A stretch of 64,000 nt of DNA from Areca catechu. Taxonomy: Eukaryota; Streptophyta; Magnoliopsida; Arecales; Arecaceae. Below, in pieces: positions 1 to 11,899 of this stretch. The first letter of the stretch is position 1, and every line of letters starts with the position of its first letter. The position numbers and the translations under genes were made by a program. The notes beneath the pieces are model-generated. The model was not told the origin of the DNA. It was given only the letters and a program-made list of their open reading frames with translations, and did not search any database. Location of the stretch: assembly GCA_021397845.1 (NCBI GenBank), contig CM038049.1:110452877-110516876 (forward strand), given 5' to 3'.

Positions 1-1294
1 TGGGATAGACTATCAAGAGACTTTTGCCCCAGTAGCTAAAATAAGCTCAATTAGAGTGTTGTTGTCTCTTGCAGTTAACTCCAATTGGCCTTTACATCAA
101 TTGGATGTTAAAAATGCCTTAATGGAGATCTAGAGGAGGTATACATGAGTCCACCAGGTTTCGAAGAAAGTTTTGGAGTTGGGAAAGTGTGCAAATTGAA
201 GAAGTCCCTATATGGACTCAAGCAGTCACCTAGAGCTTGGTTTGAGCATTTTGGCAAGGTGATAAAGCGTTATGGCTATACTCAAGGTCAAGTTGATCAC
301 ACGATGTTCTACAAACATTCAAATGAAGGTAAAGTAGCCATCCTTATTGTGTATGTTGATGACATTGTGTTAACTGGGGATGACTATAATGAACTAGAGA
401 AGCTGAAAAGAAAATTTACTACGGAATTTGAGATAAGGACCTTGGGGCATTAAAGTACTTTCTTAGGATGGAATTCGCAAGATCCAAAGAAGGTATCTTT
501 GTCAATCAGCGAAAGTATGTTCTTGATCTCCTTAATGAGACAGGTATGTTAGGATGTAAGCCCACAGAAACACCTATAGAACCTAATGTAAAACTGCAGC
601 CTACAAAAGCTGAGGATGTGAAGGATCGAGAGAGATATCATTGACTTGTTGGGAGGTTGATTTATCTATCCCAAACACGTCCTGACATAGCTTTCTCTGT
701 AAGTATGGTTAGTCAGTTTATGCATGCACCAGGGTCGGAACATTTTGAAGCTGTTTACAGGATCCTAAGGTATCTAAAGGGGGCGCCAGGTAAAGGACTT
801 TTGTTTAAGTCAAGAGGACATCTGCAAGTTGAAACCTATACTGATGCAGATTGGGCTGGAAGCATAGTAGATCGTAGGTCTACTTCTGGATATTGTTCAT
901 TTGTAGGGGCAATTTGGTAACATGGCGAAGTAAAAAACAGAACGTGGTTGCTAGGAGTAGTGTTGAGGCTGAATTTAGAGCTGTAGCTCATGGTATTTGT
1001 GAGATTATGTGGATAAGAAGGTTATTGGAAGAATTAAAAGCGACAGATTCATCTTCTATGAAGTTGTACTACGACAACAAGGCAGCGGTTGCAATAGCTC
1101 ACAATCCAGTTCTCCATGACTACACAAAACATGTTGAAGTGGATAAGCATTTCATCAAAGAGAAGATCGACAATGGGTCAGTTTGTATGTCCTATATTCC
1201 TACTGAGAAACAAGTGGTTGATGTCTTCACCAAAGGACTACACAAGAGAGTTCGATTTTCTAGTTGGCAAGCTGACTATGGAAGATATCTTTAA
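1..1294 (+). pseudogene. Copia-0 polyprotein, RT and RNase H part
   Basis: C-terminal part of a Ty1/copia Gag-Pol that enters from the left edge. The first codons give the RT segment GIDYQETFAPVAK. The RT catalytic box YVDD is intact near 352-363, and the LYGLKQSPRAW signature lies at 208-240. RNase H follows (TDADWAG near 840; YDNKAAVA near 1070), ending at 1292-1294. Frameshifts disrupt it near 118 (about 2 nt lost in the KNAFLNG region), near 445 and near 915, with a stop near 642. The PPT and LTR follow directly, which confirms + orientation. RT would copy element RNA in the virus-like particle and RNase H would remove the RNA. Copia membership is clear; I do not assign a lineage. Confidence 0.9.
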
Positions 1295-1299
1295 GCCAG

Positions 1300-1311
1300 C
1301 TTGAGGGGGAG
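1300..1311 (+). other. Polypurine tract of Copia-0
   Basis: The purine run TTGAGGGGGAG ends one base before the LTR start TGTTGG. This is the usual plus-strand priming site of copia elements and sits just after the pol stop. Confidence 0.8.
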
Positions 1312-1585
1312 TGTTGGAAAACCGAAACTAATGTGGAAATAATCTTGTTCAGCTGTAAATTAGCTGATTAGTTGTCAATCTTTATATTTTGTGAAAGCAA
1401 TTGTTAGGAATTATGCTGTTTAGTTGCCAATCTTTGTATTTTAGGAAAGCAATTGATAGGAATTATTTTCTCCCTAAAATTAGTGATTTAGTTTCCTGTT
1501 TTGTAGGATTTGTATATGCTGTAAACTCTATAAAGAGAACAATCCTAATGAAAAATATTTATTCCCGAAAAAATCTTTTTTTTCA
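1312..1585 (+). repeat. 3' LTR of Copia-0 (right end uncertain)
   Basis: Begins TGTTGGAAAACCG right after the PPT. A TATA-like CTATAAAGAG sits near 1526. The right end is placed at TTTCA (1585) because sequence character changes there to GC-rich CCGGTACC-type motifs. No second LTR is in the window, so the end cannot be checked. Confidence 0.55.
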
Positions 1586-1589
1586 AGTG

Positions 1590-1830
1590 GAACCGTACCA
1601 TACCGGGTCCCGTACCGGGTCCACAAAATTTAAAAAAATCTCCTCTCCATAGCAATTGTTTGACCTGAATCAAGCTCAAACCAGACTCGAACAGGGCAGA
1701 ACCGGGCCGAACCGGGCAGTATGTACCGGTATGGTACTGTACCGGTACAGTATAGAATTTTTTTAATTTTTCTAACGATCCGGCATTCTGGATTGTTTTT
1801 TATAGCTGAACCGTACCGGTTCTTGGTCAT
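1590..1830. repeat. CCGGTACC-rich palindromic segment, possible hAT-related fragment
   Basis: Dense runs of ACCGGGTCC, GAACCGGGC and TACCGGTATGGTAC, partly self-complementary. The same kind of sequence forms the termini of the hAT element at 36517-41272. It could be a non-autonomous derivative or a remnant of that family. No target duplication was found, so this is a weak assignment. Confidence 0.3.
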
Positions 1831-3005
1831 AACTATTGCACCTCCAACATTGATGTGTAGAGAATCTAATTTAGGAATTCTCCAAGTCATTTTTGATTAG
1901 CTTGTCTAATTTTTTTATAATTTTAATCCGAGAGTTCAAGCTTATCAAATACATTAATTAATAGGTGCCATAGACCATGCTGGCTGGTATGGGGGCACAC
2001 CATGCTAACTCGGTTTTGTAGTGGTACTATATGTCCTCATACTTACATGGTAAAGCTGCTATGCCTACTCTGACACTATACCATGTGTTGGCACAAGGGA
2101 GAAATATACCATGCCCTGCTGGGAATGTTCTGGTATGGGCTCGATGCTTTGACATAACAATCCATAGCATTGTGCATATAAGGGAGGGACAGAGAGTTGC
2201 AGGCATTGAATTATTGTATCTTGGAACCATTGTTAGCTAGTGCTACCCTCTCATGCTGAAGTGTCTATGGTTTTAGGGCAGCAAATGATCACCTCAATAC
2301 CCTACTAATTTCTCTGTTATTTGTTATTCATTGTCAGGTTTGTAGATTATATTTATATATTTTTCTGATTCAGGTCCTTAACTACAAGTGACATAGACCT
2401 TTCAGAAAATAGCAGTTCATAAATTCTCTTTGTTTATAATTTGTGAGAGTGCTATTTAGGACCTTGAACTAGGAATCTTTTTGTGGAGGTTTTGGGCATG
2501 AAGGATGGTAATTTGGATTCACCTACTTTTGCATAGTGGCAGTTAGTAAAGCCAATAGTAGGCATATGACCAGAAACTCATTTAATTGACTTTCCATAAA
2601 AACAAAGGGGAAAAGAATGTTAAATATCTGTTTCCCACTGAGCTCACCTTGTGACTTGGTTAATGATTTAATAATACTATATACGTTGGCATGGCCATAA
2701 ATAAGAATGGATGGTAATGTAGTCTTCGTAAGGCCAACTCCACATTGTCCTGCTCAAATAAGTGTTGTGAGAGTTTAGAAGAGAGACATGGATCGTCTGA
2801 GAAATCAGACAGAGAAAGACGTCTGTTTCATATGGATGCACGCATAAGTGAACATTGATGCTCATATTTACAGGTCTGCAATTTAGTTAACAAAACTGAT
2901 GTCATATTATAAACTCTACAATTTTGCCTAAAACATGAAAGGTTGTCATGCATGGGTGATTTTTTGAATATGAAGCATCAGTCACACATCATTAATCATT
3001 CTTGT
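1831..3005. other. Unassigned AT-rich spacer
   Basis: No coding region, RNA gene or recognisable element. The only structure seen is a segment from 2866 (ATTTACAGGTCTGCAA) that recurs in degraded form right of Copia-1 at 10063. This may be old intergenic or intron sequence. Confidence 0.5.
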
Positions 3006-3010
3006 ATTTA

Positions 3011-3830
3011 TGTTGCGGAACGGATTGCAGTGGAATACGAAATTTACAGGAAAAGAAAGAAAAGCCTGGCAAAATAAATCACAGTACAAGCATAATACAA
3101 GGGATTACGTGGTTCGGAAACTCCTGCTCCTACATCCACGGCCACACAAGAACAAATCTCCACTATAGAAAAGATTTACATGAAGTTTTACAAGATGCTC
3201 ACCCCAGCCCTCGAACAGGAGAAAGAAAACAAAACAAAAAATACTCCAAAAAATCTCACCCGGAAATAATTTTTGGTAGAAGATCTCTTGCCTCCCTACA
3301 GCTCTCTCTCTTTTTCTCTGCCTTTTTCTCTCTTGGAAAAGGTCTTCAGGGCTTCTGTCACGCTCTCTGTCTCTGGATCGCTCTATGGCTTCCTACGGCA
3401 ACTCTCTGCTTTAAAGAGCCTGAAAACAGGAGAAAACGCGACTCCTGATCGCTGTAGAAGACCAAAATATTCAGGGACCATCTCCAGCCGTCCGATGGTA
3501 GATCAAGAGCCCATATTGCACCAAAAACAGCACCAGATCAAGCCCAAACTCGTCCGGATCCGTCTCAGTCGTCCGATCGACCAATTGAATGGTTAGGATC
3601 ATAAGAAACGCCGTGGACCACCCGTGCACCGTGAGAAACCATGTGGGAAACCGGTGGGAAACGGGGGAAACACCCCAAGGGGCTGCCTCAAGGAGCTGGG
3701 CCGAGCCCGTGCGTGGGCCTGGGCCGCACCCCGCGCGCTTACCCGCGCCGGGCCTGGGCCTGGCCCAATCCGGCTAGTCTAAATTTTTTCCTTTTTTTTT
3801 TGGTTGCTGGATAAGGCTCCACGCCTAACA
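3011..3830 (-). repeat. 3' LTR of Copia-1
   Basis: 820 bp, TGTTGCGG...CCTAACA on the + strand. Its match to 9130-10062 begins at the first base and runs throughout, including the GTGGTTCGG and AGATCTCTTGCC-type blocks. It lacks part of the GC-rich block found near 9830-9960 of the other LTR. Confidence 0.92.
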
Positions 3831-3846
3831 ACTCTCCCGCTTGGAG
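3831..3846 (-). other. Polypurine tract of Copia-1
   Basis: Read on the - strand this is CTCCAAGCGGGAGAGT, ending next to the 3' LTR start TGTTAGG. This is the expected plus-strand primer position. Confidence 0.7.
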
Positions 3847-3999
3847 ACTTAGACACAATATCAGCATCCACCTGAAAAATAAAATTTCTAAAACAAATGT
3901 TAGTATCTTGTATGGCACCTCCAATCAACTAGCTCCGGAGGCCAATTGAGGCCATACGCAGCCCCAATTTCTCTGCAGTGACCATCTTTGTTAGCATAT

Positions 4000-6900
4000 C
4001 CGCTAGATTCTTTGAGCTCTGAATTTTTTCCAGTGATAGACATCCATCTTCAAGCAATCCCTGATGAAATGATATTTCAGTTGTATATGCTTCGTTCTCG
4101 CATGCAACATCGGATTCTTCGCAAGATAAATAGTATTCTAACTGTCACAGAACAGTACACTGCAGCTCTGCTCTCTACCAAGCTCCTTTAGCAAATTTTG
4201 CAGCCAGATCATCTCCTTGTTAGCTTCAGTGATTGCCACATACTTCGCCTCGGTGGTGAAAAGAGCCATGATCTTCTGCAGTTGCGAGATCCAGCTCACC
4301 GCTGTCCCGTCAATGATATATACATACCCAGTCGTGCTCCTCGTGTCGGCATCACCATCCAGGTCTGTATCCACATATCCCTGTAAAGTCAAATTGCCCC
4401 TCCTGTAGCATAGGTCGACATCCTTGGTACCTTTAAGATATCGCAAGATCCACTTGACAGCTTCCCAGTGTTCTTGCCCAGATTTGCCATGTACCTGCTC
4501 AGCTTCCACTGCATGTGCAATGTCCGGCCTCGTGCAAACCATCACGTACATCAAGCTGCCAACGGCTGAAGCATACGGAACCCTGGCCATTGTCTTCAGC
4601 TCATCATCAACCTTGGATGACTGTTCTTTCGAAAGCTAGAAATATACGACCAAAGGTGTCTTCACCGACTTTGCATCTGACATGTTGAATCTGTGCAACA
4701 CCTTTTCAATATAACTGCTCTGAATCAACTTCAGTGTGCCCGCCGCTCTGTCTCTTTCGATCCTCAACCCAAGTATCTGCTTTGCTGCGCCCATGTTCTT
4801 CATTGCATATTTTCTAGACAGCTCTCGCTTCTATCTTTCAATCTCTTGCATGTCTGGCCCAGCAATCAACATATCAACATACAAGAGTAATATCATGAAA
4901 TTGTCTTCGAATATCTTGAAATAATAGCAATGATCCTCCTGGCATCTAGCAAAACCATTGTTGATCATGAATCCATCAAACTTCTTGTACCATAACCTGG
5001 GGGCTTGTTTTAAATCCTACAAGCTTTTCCTCAGCTTGCATACTTGATCTTATTTATCAGGGACCTCGAAGCCAATAGGCTGCTGCATGTAAATGTCTTC
5101 ATCTATCTCACCATGCAAAAAGGCAGTAGTAACATCCAGTTGCTCTAGGTGTAGGTCCTCTGCAGCTACAATGCTCAGAACAACTCGAATCGTAGAGAGC
5201 TTGACAACAGGAGAAAATCTCGGTATAATCTATACCGTCTTTCTGTTGGAATCCTGGTGTGGACACCAGAAACCGAAAGAAACTTCACTCCAACAAGGTT
5301 AGCCTTATCCCGATTTGGATCGAAGATAATTAGGTTATCTTATATCCTTTAGATCAAAAATGTTTTATTTCCTTTTCAGGAGTCATTTCCTTTTTAAGAG
5401 TCCTGTAATTAATTTTGAGTTTCAAATTAAGAGAGTTTATTGAGTCCTGTAATTACTTTTAAAATTTCATTTTCTGTAAGTCCATTTCAAGTTTTAAAAT
5501 CTAGGTTAGTTGAGTTTAATTCAGTTGAGTTAAGTCTAATTCAGTTGAGTTGAAGTCTATTCAAGTCTTAAAGCTATGAAAGCCAGTAACAAAACTCAAA
5601 TTCTGGACCCCAGAATTTGACCCCATGAAGAAGAGAAGACACACCACCAAGCAAGAGAAAAGGACCATCAACTAGGACCACTTGGCGCCACATGTCATCT
5701 TAAAATTAGAAGAACACATCACCATGCCACGTCATCAGCCAGAGGTGCCACCTCACCAGCTACTTCATCACCTTTGGGCGCCAACAAGGGAGATTCAAAT
5801 TCAAGGAGGTCGGCCACATTCCTCCAAGCCCTCCACCAAATCCTCCAACTTCCCCCATCCCTCCAAACCCTCCATCAAATCCTCCAACCTCCCTTGTAAT
5901 CCTCCTCAATTTGGGAAGTTTTTAAATTTCAAAAGCTAGCTTTGTGAGGCTATTAAAAGCCTTGGACGCCTATTGTAAAAAGGGGATTGAAATTTTTGGA
6001 GATTAATGAAAGTTGAAGTTGAATTGAAGTTTTATGTTTTGAGTGATTATCTCTAAGCCCCTCTTACACACCAAACTATTCTCTCTTCCAAGCATCCAAC
6101 GCCCAAGTCAAGAAAAAGGCATTGGAGTCGGCCAGATCTTCTCAACTATTTTTTTTTGTTCACAAGTTCTCCCATCCCTTCTTTATGTTTGCATCCTTCA
6201 ACCTTAACTTTGATCTTCATTGCAGGGTCCTTCGAAGTCCTTGAGTTGTGAAGAGGGTTCACCTTGACAAAGAACCAACAAGCTGAAGCCCCAAGTCCAG
6301 GGTTCTGATCTCTGTTATCCAGGTTCTTCAGTTCTGAGCGTTGGTAGTTTCAAGGTATGAATCAAAAGAAGGTTGGAAAGCTCATCAAGGTAAGTCCTCA
6401 ATCATTAGCCCCTATTGTCTAAATCTTCTTCCTTCTTAGTTTAGGATTGTGTCTAATCAAGTAAAAGTCCCATTTTCTTATAATCCTTAAGTCTTATTAT
6501 GATGAGTATAATGCTAGTGTAATTAGGTTTCATTGCTCTACAAACCATATTCAAAATATTAATCATATGCTCGCCGCATCATCTTATCTTTCGTGCCGCG
6601 TCAAATCCTTTCACGATCAGCCTCGCCTTGTACCTCTTATTGCCATTGGGTTCCTCTTTGATCTTGTAGATCCATTTATTATGCAGTGCTTTCTTTCCAT
6701 CCGGTAGTGTGTTGAGCTCCCACGTCTTGTTATTTATTAAGGACTGCATCTCATCCTTCATTGCCAGCTCCCACTTGACCGAATCTTTGCTCTCCATGGC
6801 TTCATCAAAGCACTCTGGCTCCCCTCCATATATCAATAGCAGGTAATGTAATGAGGGTAAGTACCTTACACGTGGTTTTGGGATCCTTGCAGATCTTCTT

Positions 6901-9095
6901 AATTGAGGTGTCACTGGCTCAGGCTCAGGAACTCTTGCTCCCTCGGCAATATCCTCAGTGATCTCTTCCAACTCTACTTGCTCTTTCTTCTTGTCTGCCT
7001 CTTCTGATCTGTCTGGAACACCTTGGTCCTTATACAGGCTTCTCTCATTGAACACCACATCCTTGCTCCGGATGATTTTCTTGTCCTTGTTCCAGAGCTT
7101 ATAACCAAAATTATCAGTGCCATGACCAATGAAGAAGCATTTCTTTGACTCTGCATCTAGCTTGTCTCCCTTCTCAGCATTGACGTGGGTATAGGAGACA
7201 CAGCCGAAGACCTTCAGGTGAGATAAGTTTGCTGATTTACCCGTCCACTCTTCTTCAGGGATCTTACAATCAAGAAGGAAGGAGAGACCTCTATTAATCA
7301 GGTAGGCAGCAGTGCTAACTGCCTCAGCCCAAAACATTTTGGGCAATCCAGCATGGAGCCTCATGCTCCTCGCTCTCTCGTTCAGGGTACGGTTCGTGCG
7401 CTCAGCTATCCCATTTTGTTGTGGCGTACTCGGGATAGTCTTCTCCATCTTGATTCTATTAGCTGCGCAGAACTCCTTGAACTCAGTACTACTGTACTCG
7501 TCTCCATTATCTGATCTTAGGCGCTTGATTTTCTGTCTAGACTCATTTTTCACTAAGCTTTTCCACTTCCTGAAAGTGTCAAATACATTAGATTTATTCT
7601 GCAGAAAATAAATCTATACATTCCTAATGGAATCGTCGATAAATGTCATATAATACTTTGAGCCTCCAAGGGATGCCACCTGAGAGGGACCCCACACATT
7701 GGTGTGAACTAGCTCCAACTTATCTGATCTTAGTGTTCTGCCTGTCTTGATGAAACTGACTCTCTTTTGTTTTTCAAGAACAGTGCTCGCAGAAACCAAC
7801 ATCCATTATCTTCAGATCAGCTAGCTTGCCCTTCTTCTGTAATACTTGCATTCCTTTTTGCCCCATGTGACCTAAACGGTAGTGCCACAACTCCGTGTCT
7901 GCCTGTGCCAAAGCTACTGCGTCTTTCATGTTACCAATCATGTAAAAGGTGTCCACTTGCTTTTACATGCTATCACCATAGCACCCTTGGCGATCTTCCA
8001 AGAGCCGCTAACAAAAGTTATGACATAACCCTCCAAGTCCAGTTGCCTGACTGAGATCAAGTTTCTCTTTAAATCAAGGACATGTCTGACATTCTTCAAC
8101 TTCCATACCAATTGATTCAGCATCTTGATATGAACATCACCTCTCCCCACGATGTCCAAAGGCTCATCATCTGCCAGATAAATCTTTCCGAAATTACCAG
8201 CTGTATAATTTTTCATACATTCCATCTGTGAGGTAGAGTGAAACGAAGCACCGTAGTTTAGGATCCATGACTCCATCGAACTGTCTGCACTGACAAACAA
8301 AGCCTCTTCAGTATTCTCAGTCGCTGCATTGACTGACTCTTCTTTCTGTCCTTTGTTCTTCCTCACCCAACAATTTTTCCTGATGTGCCCCTTCTTACCG
8401 CAGTGCCAACAGCCATCAACCCTGGATCTTGACTGGCTCCTCTGCTTGGATTTGGATCTCCCACGGTTGTTGCTACATTGTACAGTCCTCCCTCTGCCTA
8501 CTTGGATCGTCAAGGCATATCCAAAGCTCCCACTGGCTTCTTTTCTCCTGATATCTTCACTGAGAATTAGGTTCCGGACCTTTTCAAATTTCAACTTATT
8601 TGATCTGCAGGAACTGCTAACAGCTGTCACAGTTGCACCCCAGCTCTCGAGCAAAGATGATAAGAGGATCAAAGCACAGACTCCATCCTCAAAACTGATA
8701 TCGACAGAACTTAACTGACTGGTAATCAAATTGAACTCATTGATGTGATCCGTGGACCTTCGCTCATCTTTAGATTGAACAGATGACATAAGATAAACTT
8801 TGTTGGAGGCCGAAGGCTTCTCATACATATCGCACAGAGCCTTCATCAAACCTGCTGTCGTCTTCTCCTCCAGGACATTGAACACGACATTCTTGGCCAA
8901 CATTAGTCGAATAACTCCCAAAGCCTGGCGGTCCAGCAAATCCCAATCATTTTGTCACATATCGGCAGATTTTGTACTTAACAGTGGTAAATGAAGCTTC
9001 TTCTGATACAAATAATCCTCTATCTGCATCTTCCAGGAGCCGAAGTCCTTTTCATCAAACCTGTCGATCTTAATTTTTCCTTCGTCTCCTGCCAT
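4000..9095 (-). pseudogene. Copia-1 Gag-Pol polyprotein, broken
   Basis: Start ATG at 9093-9095 (MAGDEGKIKIDRFD), chosen because Gag homology begins there. Order on the - strand: Gag to about 8430; zinc knuckle CWHCGKKGHIRKNC near 8410-8370, intact; protease near 8270, where LNYGAS replaces the usual LDSGAS so the catalytic Asp is lost; integrase 7960-6900; RT starting near 6700, interrupted at 6604, resuming at 5249; RNase H 4650-4000. The YVDD box near 4870-4881 reads YVDM: one Asp codon is missing. Stops include one just after SADM at 8955-8957 and one after KWTPFT at 7938-7940. RT text on either side of the solo LTR joins at the duplicated AATCC. Non-functional. Confidence 0.9.
5255..6603 (+). 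repeat. Gypsy solo LTR inserted in Copia-1 RT
   Basis: Starts TGGTGTGGACACCAGAAACC, as do the LTRs of Gypsy-1 and Gypsy-2, and ends GCCGCGTCA. It is flanked by AATCC (5250-5254 and 6604-6608). No internal region, PBS or second LTR is present, so this is the product of LTR-LTR recombination. The 3' end is odd: the family end CATATGCGTGCCGCATCA is here CATATGCTCGCCGCATCA followed by about 22 extra bases that repeat a variant end. The target duplication lies after the extra bases, so they belong to the inserted LTR. Confidence 0.9.
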
Positions 9096-9115
9096 TGCTC
9101 CCACTGAAACTTGGT

Positions 9116-9127
9116 GCTCTGATACCA
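9116..9127 (-). other. PBS of Copia-1
   Basis: GCTCTGATACCA on the + strand is TGGTATCAGAGC on the element strand, complementary to the 3' end of plant initiator tRNA-Met. It lies two bases inside the 5' LTR, about 20 bases before the gag ATG. Confidence 0.88.
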
Positions 9128-9129
9128 GT

Positions 9130-10062
9130 TGTTGCGGAACGGATCGTAGTGGAATACGAAATTCACAGGAAAAGAAAGGAAAACCTGACAAAATAAATCA
9201 CAGCACAAGCACAACACAAGGAATTACGTGGTTCGGAGACTCCTGCTCCTACATCCATAGCCGCACAAGAACAAATCTCCACTATATAAAAGATTTACAA
9301 GAAGTTTTATAAGATGCTCATCCCATTCCTCGAACAAGAGAAAGAAAAGAAAACAAAAAACTCCAAAAAAATCTAACCCGGAAATAATTTTTGGTGGAAG
9401 ATCTCTTACCTCCCTGCAGTTTTCTCTCTTTCTCTCTCTCTTTCTCTGCCTTTCTCTCTTGGAAAAGGTCGTCAGGGCTTCTATTACGCTCTGTCTCTGG
9501 ATCGCTTTATGGCTTCCTACGGCGACTCTCTACTTTAAAGAGCCCGAAAACAGGAGAAAACACGACTCCCTGTCGTTGTAGAAGACCAAAACACCCAGGG
9601 ACCATCTCCAGCCATCCGATGATAAATCAAGAGCCTAGATTGTGCAGAAAACAATGCCAGATCAATCCCAAACTCGTCCAGATCCATCTCAGCCATCCGA
9701 TCGACTGATCAGACGGTCAGGATCACAAGAAACGCCGTGGACCACCTGTGCATCGTGAGAAACCATATGGGAACCGGTGGGAAACCGGGGGAAACGCCCC
9801 AGGGGACTGCCACAAGGAGCTGGGCTGAGACCACGCGTGCCCATGTGCGCCCGCGCGCGCACCGCGTGGACCTGGGCCACACCCCGCGCGCCTGGGTCGG
9901 GCTGCACGCTCACCCGCACCGGGCCTAGGCTGTGCGTGTGGGTCGGGCCGGGCCTAGCCCAATCCGGCCAGTCCAAATTTTTTTCTAATTCTTTTTTTTT
10001 TTTTTTTTGGTTTTTCCTTGGGCTAGGCTTCTGGGATGCTGGATAAGACTCCATGCCTAACA
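9130..10062 (-). repeat. 5' LTR of Copia-1
   Basis: 933 bp, same termini as 3011-3830. Contains a TC-rich stretch (9420-9450), a GC-rich block with alternating CGCGCG (9850-9890) and a run of about 18 T near 9990-10008. Confidence 0.92.
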
Positions 10063-10067
10063 ATTTA

Positions 10068-11194
10068 TGGGTCTGCAATTGAACCTGTTCCTCTTTAAAG
10101 TTATTAAAACTGATGAGATATTTGCTAGATGTCATATTATAAATGCATGTTTAGAAAAAACATGAAAAGTTGCCATGCATGGGTTGTATTTTGAATTTGT
10201 GTCATGTCAGTGTTGGACAGACAAATGCATCTATAACTCAATATTTGTAGCTAAACCTAATTGGATATTGATTAATGGTTATTCATGTATAGTGCTGATG
10301 CACTTATTTAGATGTATTCAATAAGATAATTAGTTGATCAGTTTTGAACTTTGCAGGTTTCCTCATGCATCTTCCAACAGGTGCGCCCATGGTGACTGTC
10401 GCATATTTGCTTGTAGTTTAGGATGGACCGTAGAACCTGGAGGTTAATATATATGGTACTATTTTGTTAAAAACCCGAAGTTCCGCTGATAGTTTGGACA
10501 ATTATGGTGCCTTATATTGACTACTAGCGCTTTATGGCTTATATCATTTCTTGTATTAACTTTTAAACAGTATCTACCTATTTACCTATGATCCTTTGCA
10601 GGCTCTAGTTATCTTGAATACTCTGTTCCTTGTCATACATATTGCATCTTTCTCCCGCCTTTAATCTTAAATTTGTGTCTCGTGATTTTAATTGTTTTCA
10701 GTTGAGAAATCTGTTATCTTCTTGGTACTAGAAAAATTATTGTGTGTAAGTAGATTTTGTCACGATCTAGGTATTTGTTACCCTATGCCTTGCAAAACTT
10801 ACGTTGGAGCAAATAATAATGCATAGCACTTCACAGGAGGAACTATGAAAGACTGTCTTCTGTTAAAGCTGAAACAAAGAGGAATTGTGATTTTCTTTTA
10901 TTTGGGCGAACAATTGAAGTACATAATATTACGAGGAACGGTCTGTTGACGTTGAGACAAATGTGAAAACTTGGAAAGATGCTCCAGCATAGGTTGTACT
11001 GGATCTTCCATAAAGGTATTATATGCACATCTTTTGGCAGTAAACCCATTATAGAAGTTTAGGTGGAACATTGTCGGGAATATTGTGCTAAGATATTAAT
11101 TAACTTCGAAAAATTTTGAGGTATATTTGAAACTCAAACAAGAAAGAGGAAGAAATTGATTGGAGACCTGCTTGGCTTAGTTCTGTGAGAAATT
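10068..11194. other. Unassigned spacer with a decayed repeat of the left flank
   Basis: No gene seen. The first about 130 bases (GGTCTGCAATT, GATGTCATATTATAAA, CATGAAAAGTTGCCATGCATGGG) match 2866-2990, so Copia-1 landed at the junction of an old short tandem duplication. The rest, to the Copia-H LTR at 11195, is AT-rich without long reading frames. Confidence 0.5.
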
Positions 11195-11650
11195 TGTTGG
11201 AATTTATCTGAGTAAATCCATCCGAATGTGGTCCATATTAATTTCATCTAAAATTTGATTAAAGATAAATTTTTTGATAAGATGATAAGGATATATTTGA
11301 TGGTTATTGTATTGCTGTCAAATTCTACATGATCATTATAGAAAATTGCCCATCTTACTATCTCAAAGTGAGTTAAATAATGTCTCTGATGGATGAGGCA
11401 TATTATAAACAGGATATGTTTTACGGACCGGTCCCAACTCTAAGAGATTGTTAGGACTTTTTCATTAAGAATTTTTGGAATTTAGATTGGAAAATCAAGT
11501 TGTTGCTCTTGGACGATGAATTTAGTACATTCAGCAAGTTTTTATTTGATTGAAGGTAGGTTGTTATCACAGCGCACTGGCTTGATTCTAAAGTTTGTGT
11601 ATGGCATTTTTTTTTTTTTCAAGTTCTATTGTCCTATGAAATTTTAATAT
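11195..11650 (+). repeat. 5' LTR of Copia-H
   Basis: Starts TGTTGGAATTTATC. Its interior around 11325-11345 (GTCAAATTCTACATGATCATT) is the uninterrupted version of the site where the SIRE-like element entered the 3' LTR. The right end is approximate and lies just before the decayed PBS. Confidence 0.78.
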
Positions 11651-11652
11651 TA

Positions 11653-11664
11653 TGGTATTAGAGC
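11653..11664 (+). other. Decayed PBS of Copia-H
   Basis: TGGTATTAGAGC, one change from the initiator tRNA-Met complement TGGTATCAGAGC. The C to T change suits an old methylated element. Confidence 0.7.
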
Positions 11665-11899
11665 TAATCAAATTATTTAGCTTTTTGGCTTGAAGATTGA
11701 AATCTTTTATATATTTATATCAAGATTTTATCATCATTGTTTTGACGAGCTATCTCAGTTCGTTGTCTATGATTTTAAGTTGTTATGATCTGAAACTGTT
11801 TATGAATTTATCAATAATTTATTTTTATTTATTTTAAAGGTCCAATATATTTAATAAATTTTAAGAACTTTTGGCTTCTTTTTTGTTAAATGTTGATTA

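Larger units (their letters stand above)
3011..10062 (-). mobile_element. Copia-1, complete but inactive Ty1/copia element with a nested solo LTR
   Basis: LTRs 3011-3830 and 9130-10062 face the same way; both begin TGTTGCGGAACGG on the + strand and end CCTAACA. A 5-bp target duplication ATTTA flanks it (3006-3010 and 10063-10067). The PBS and the CCHC motif show transcription on the - strand. The reading frame carries several stops and frameshifts, and RT is interrupted by a gypsy solo LTR (5255-6603). Without that insert the element is about 5.7 kb. The LTRs differ by point changes and by length (820 against 933 bp), so it is not recent. Confidence 0.93.

Noticed and set aside
10370..10640. 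TTTGCAGG-type acceptor sites suggesting host exons
   Set aside because: The following frames are short and no donor or coding pattern supports an exon.
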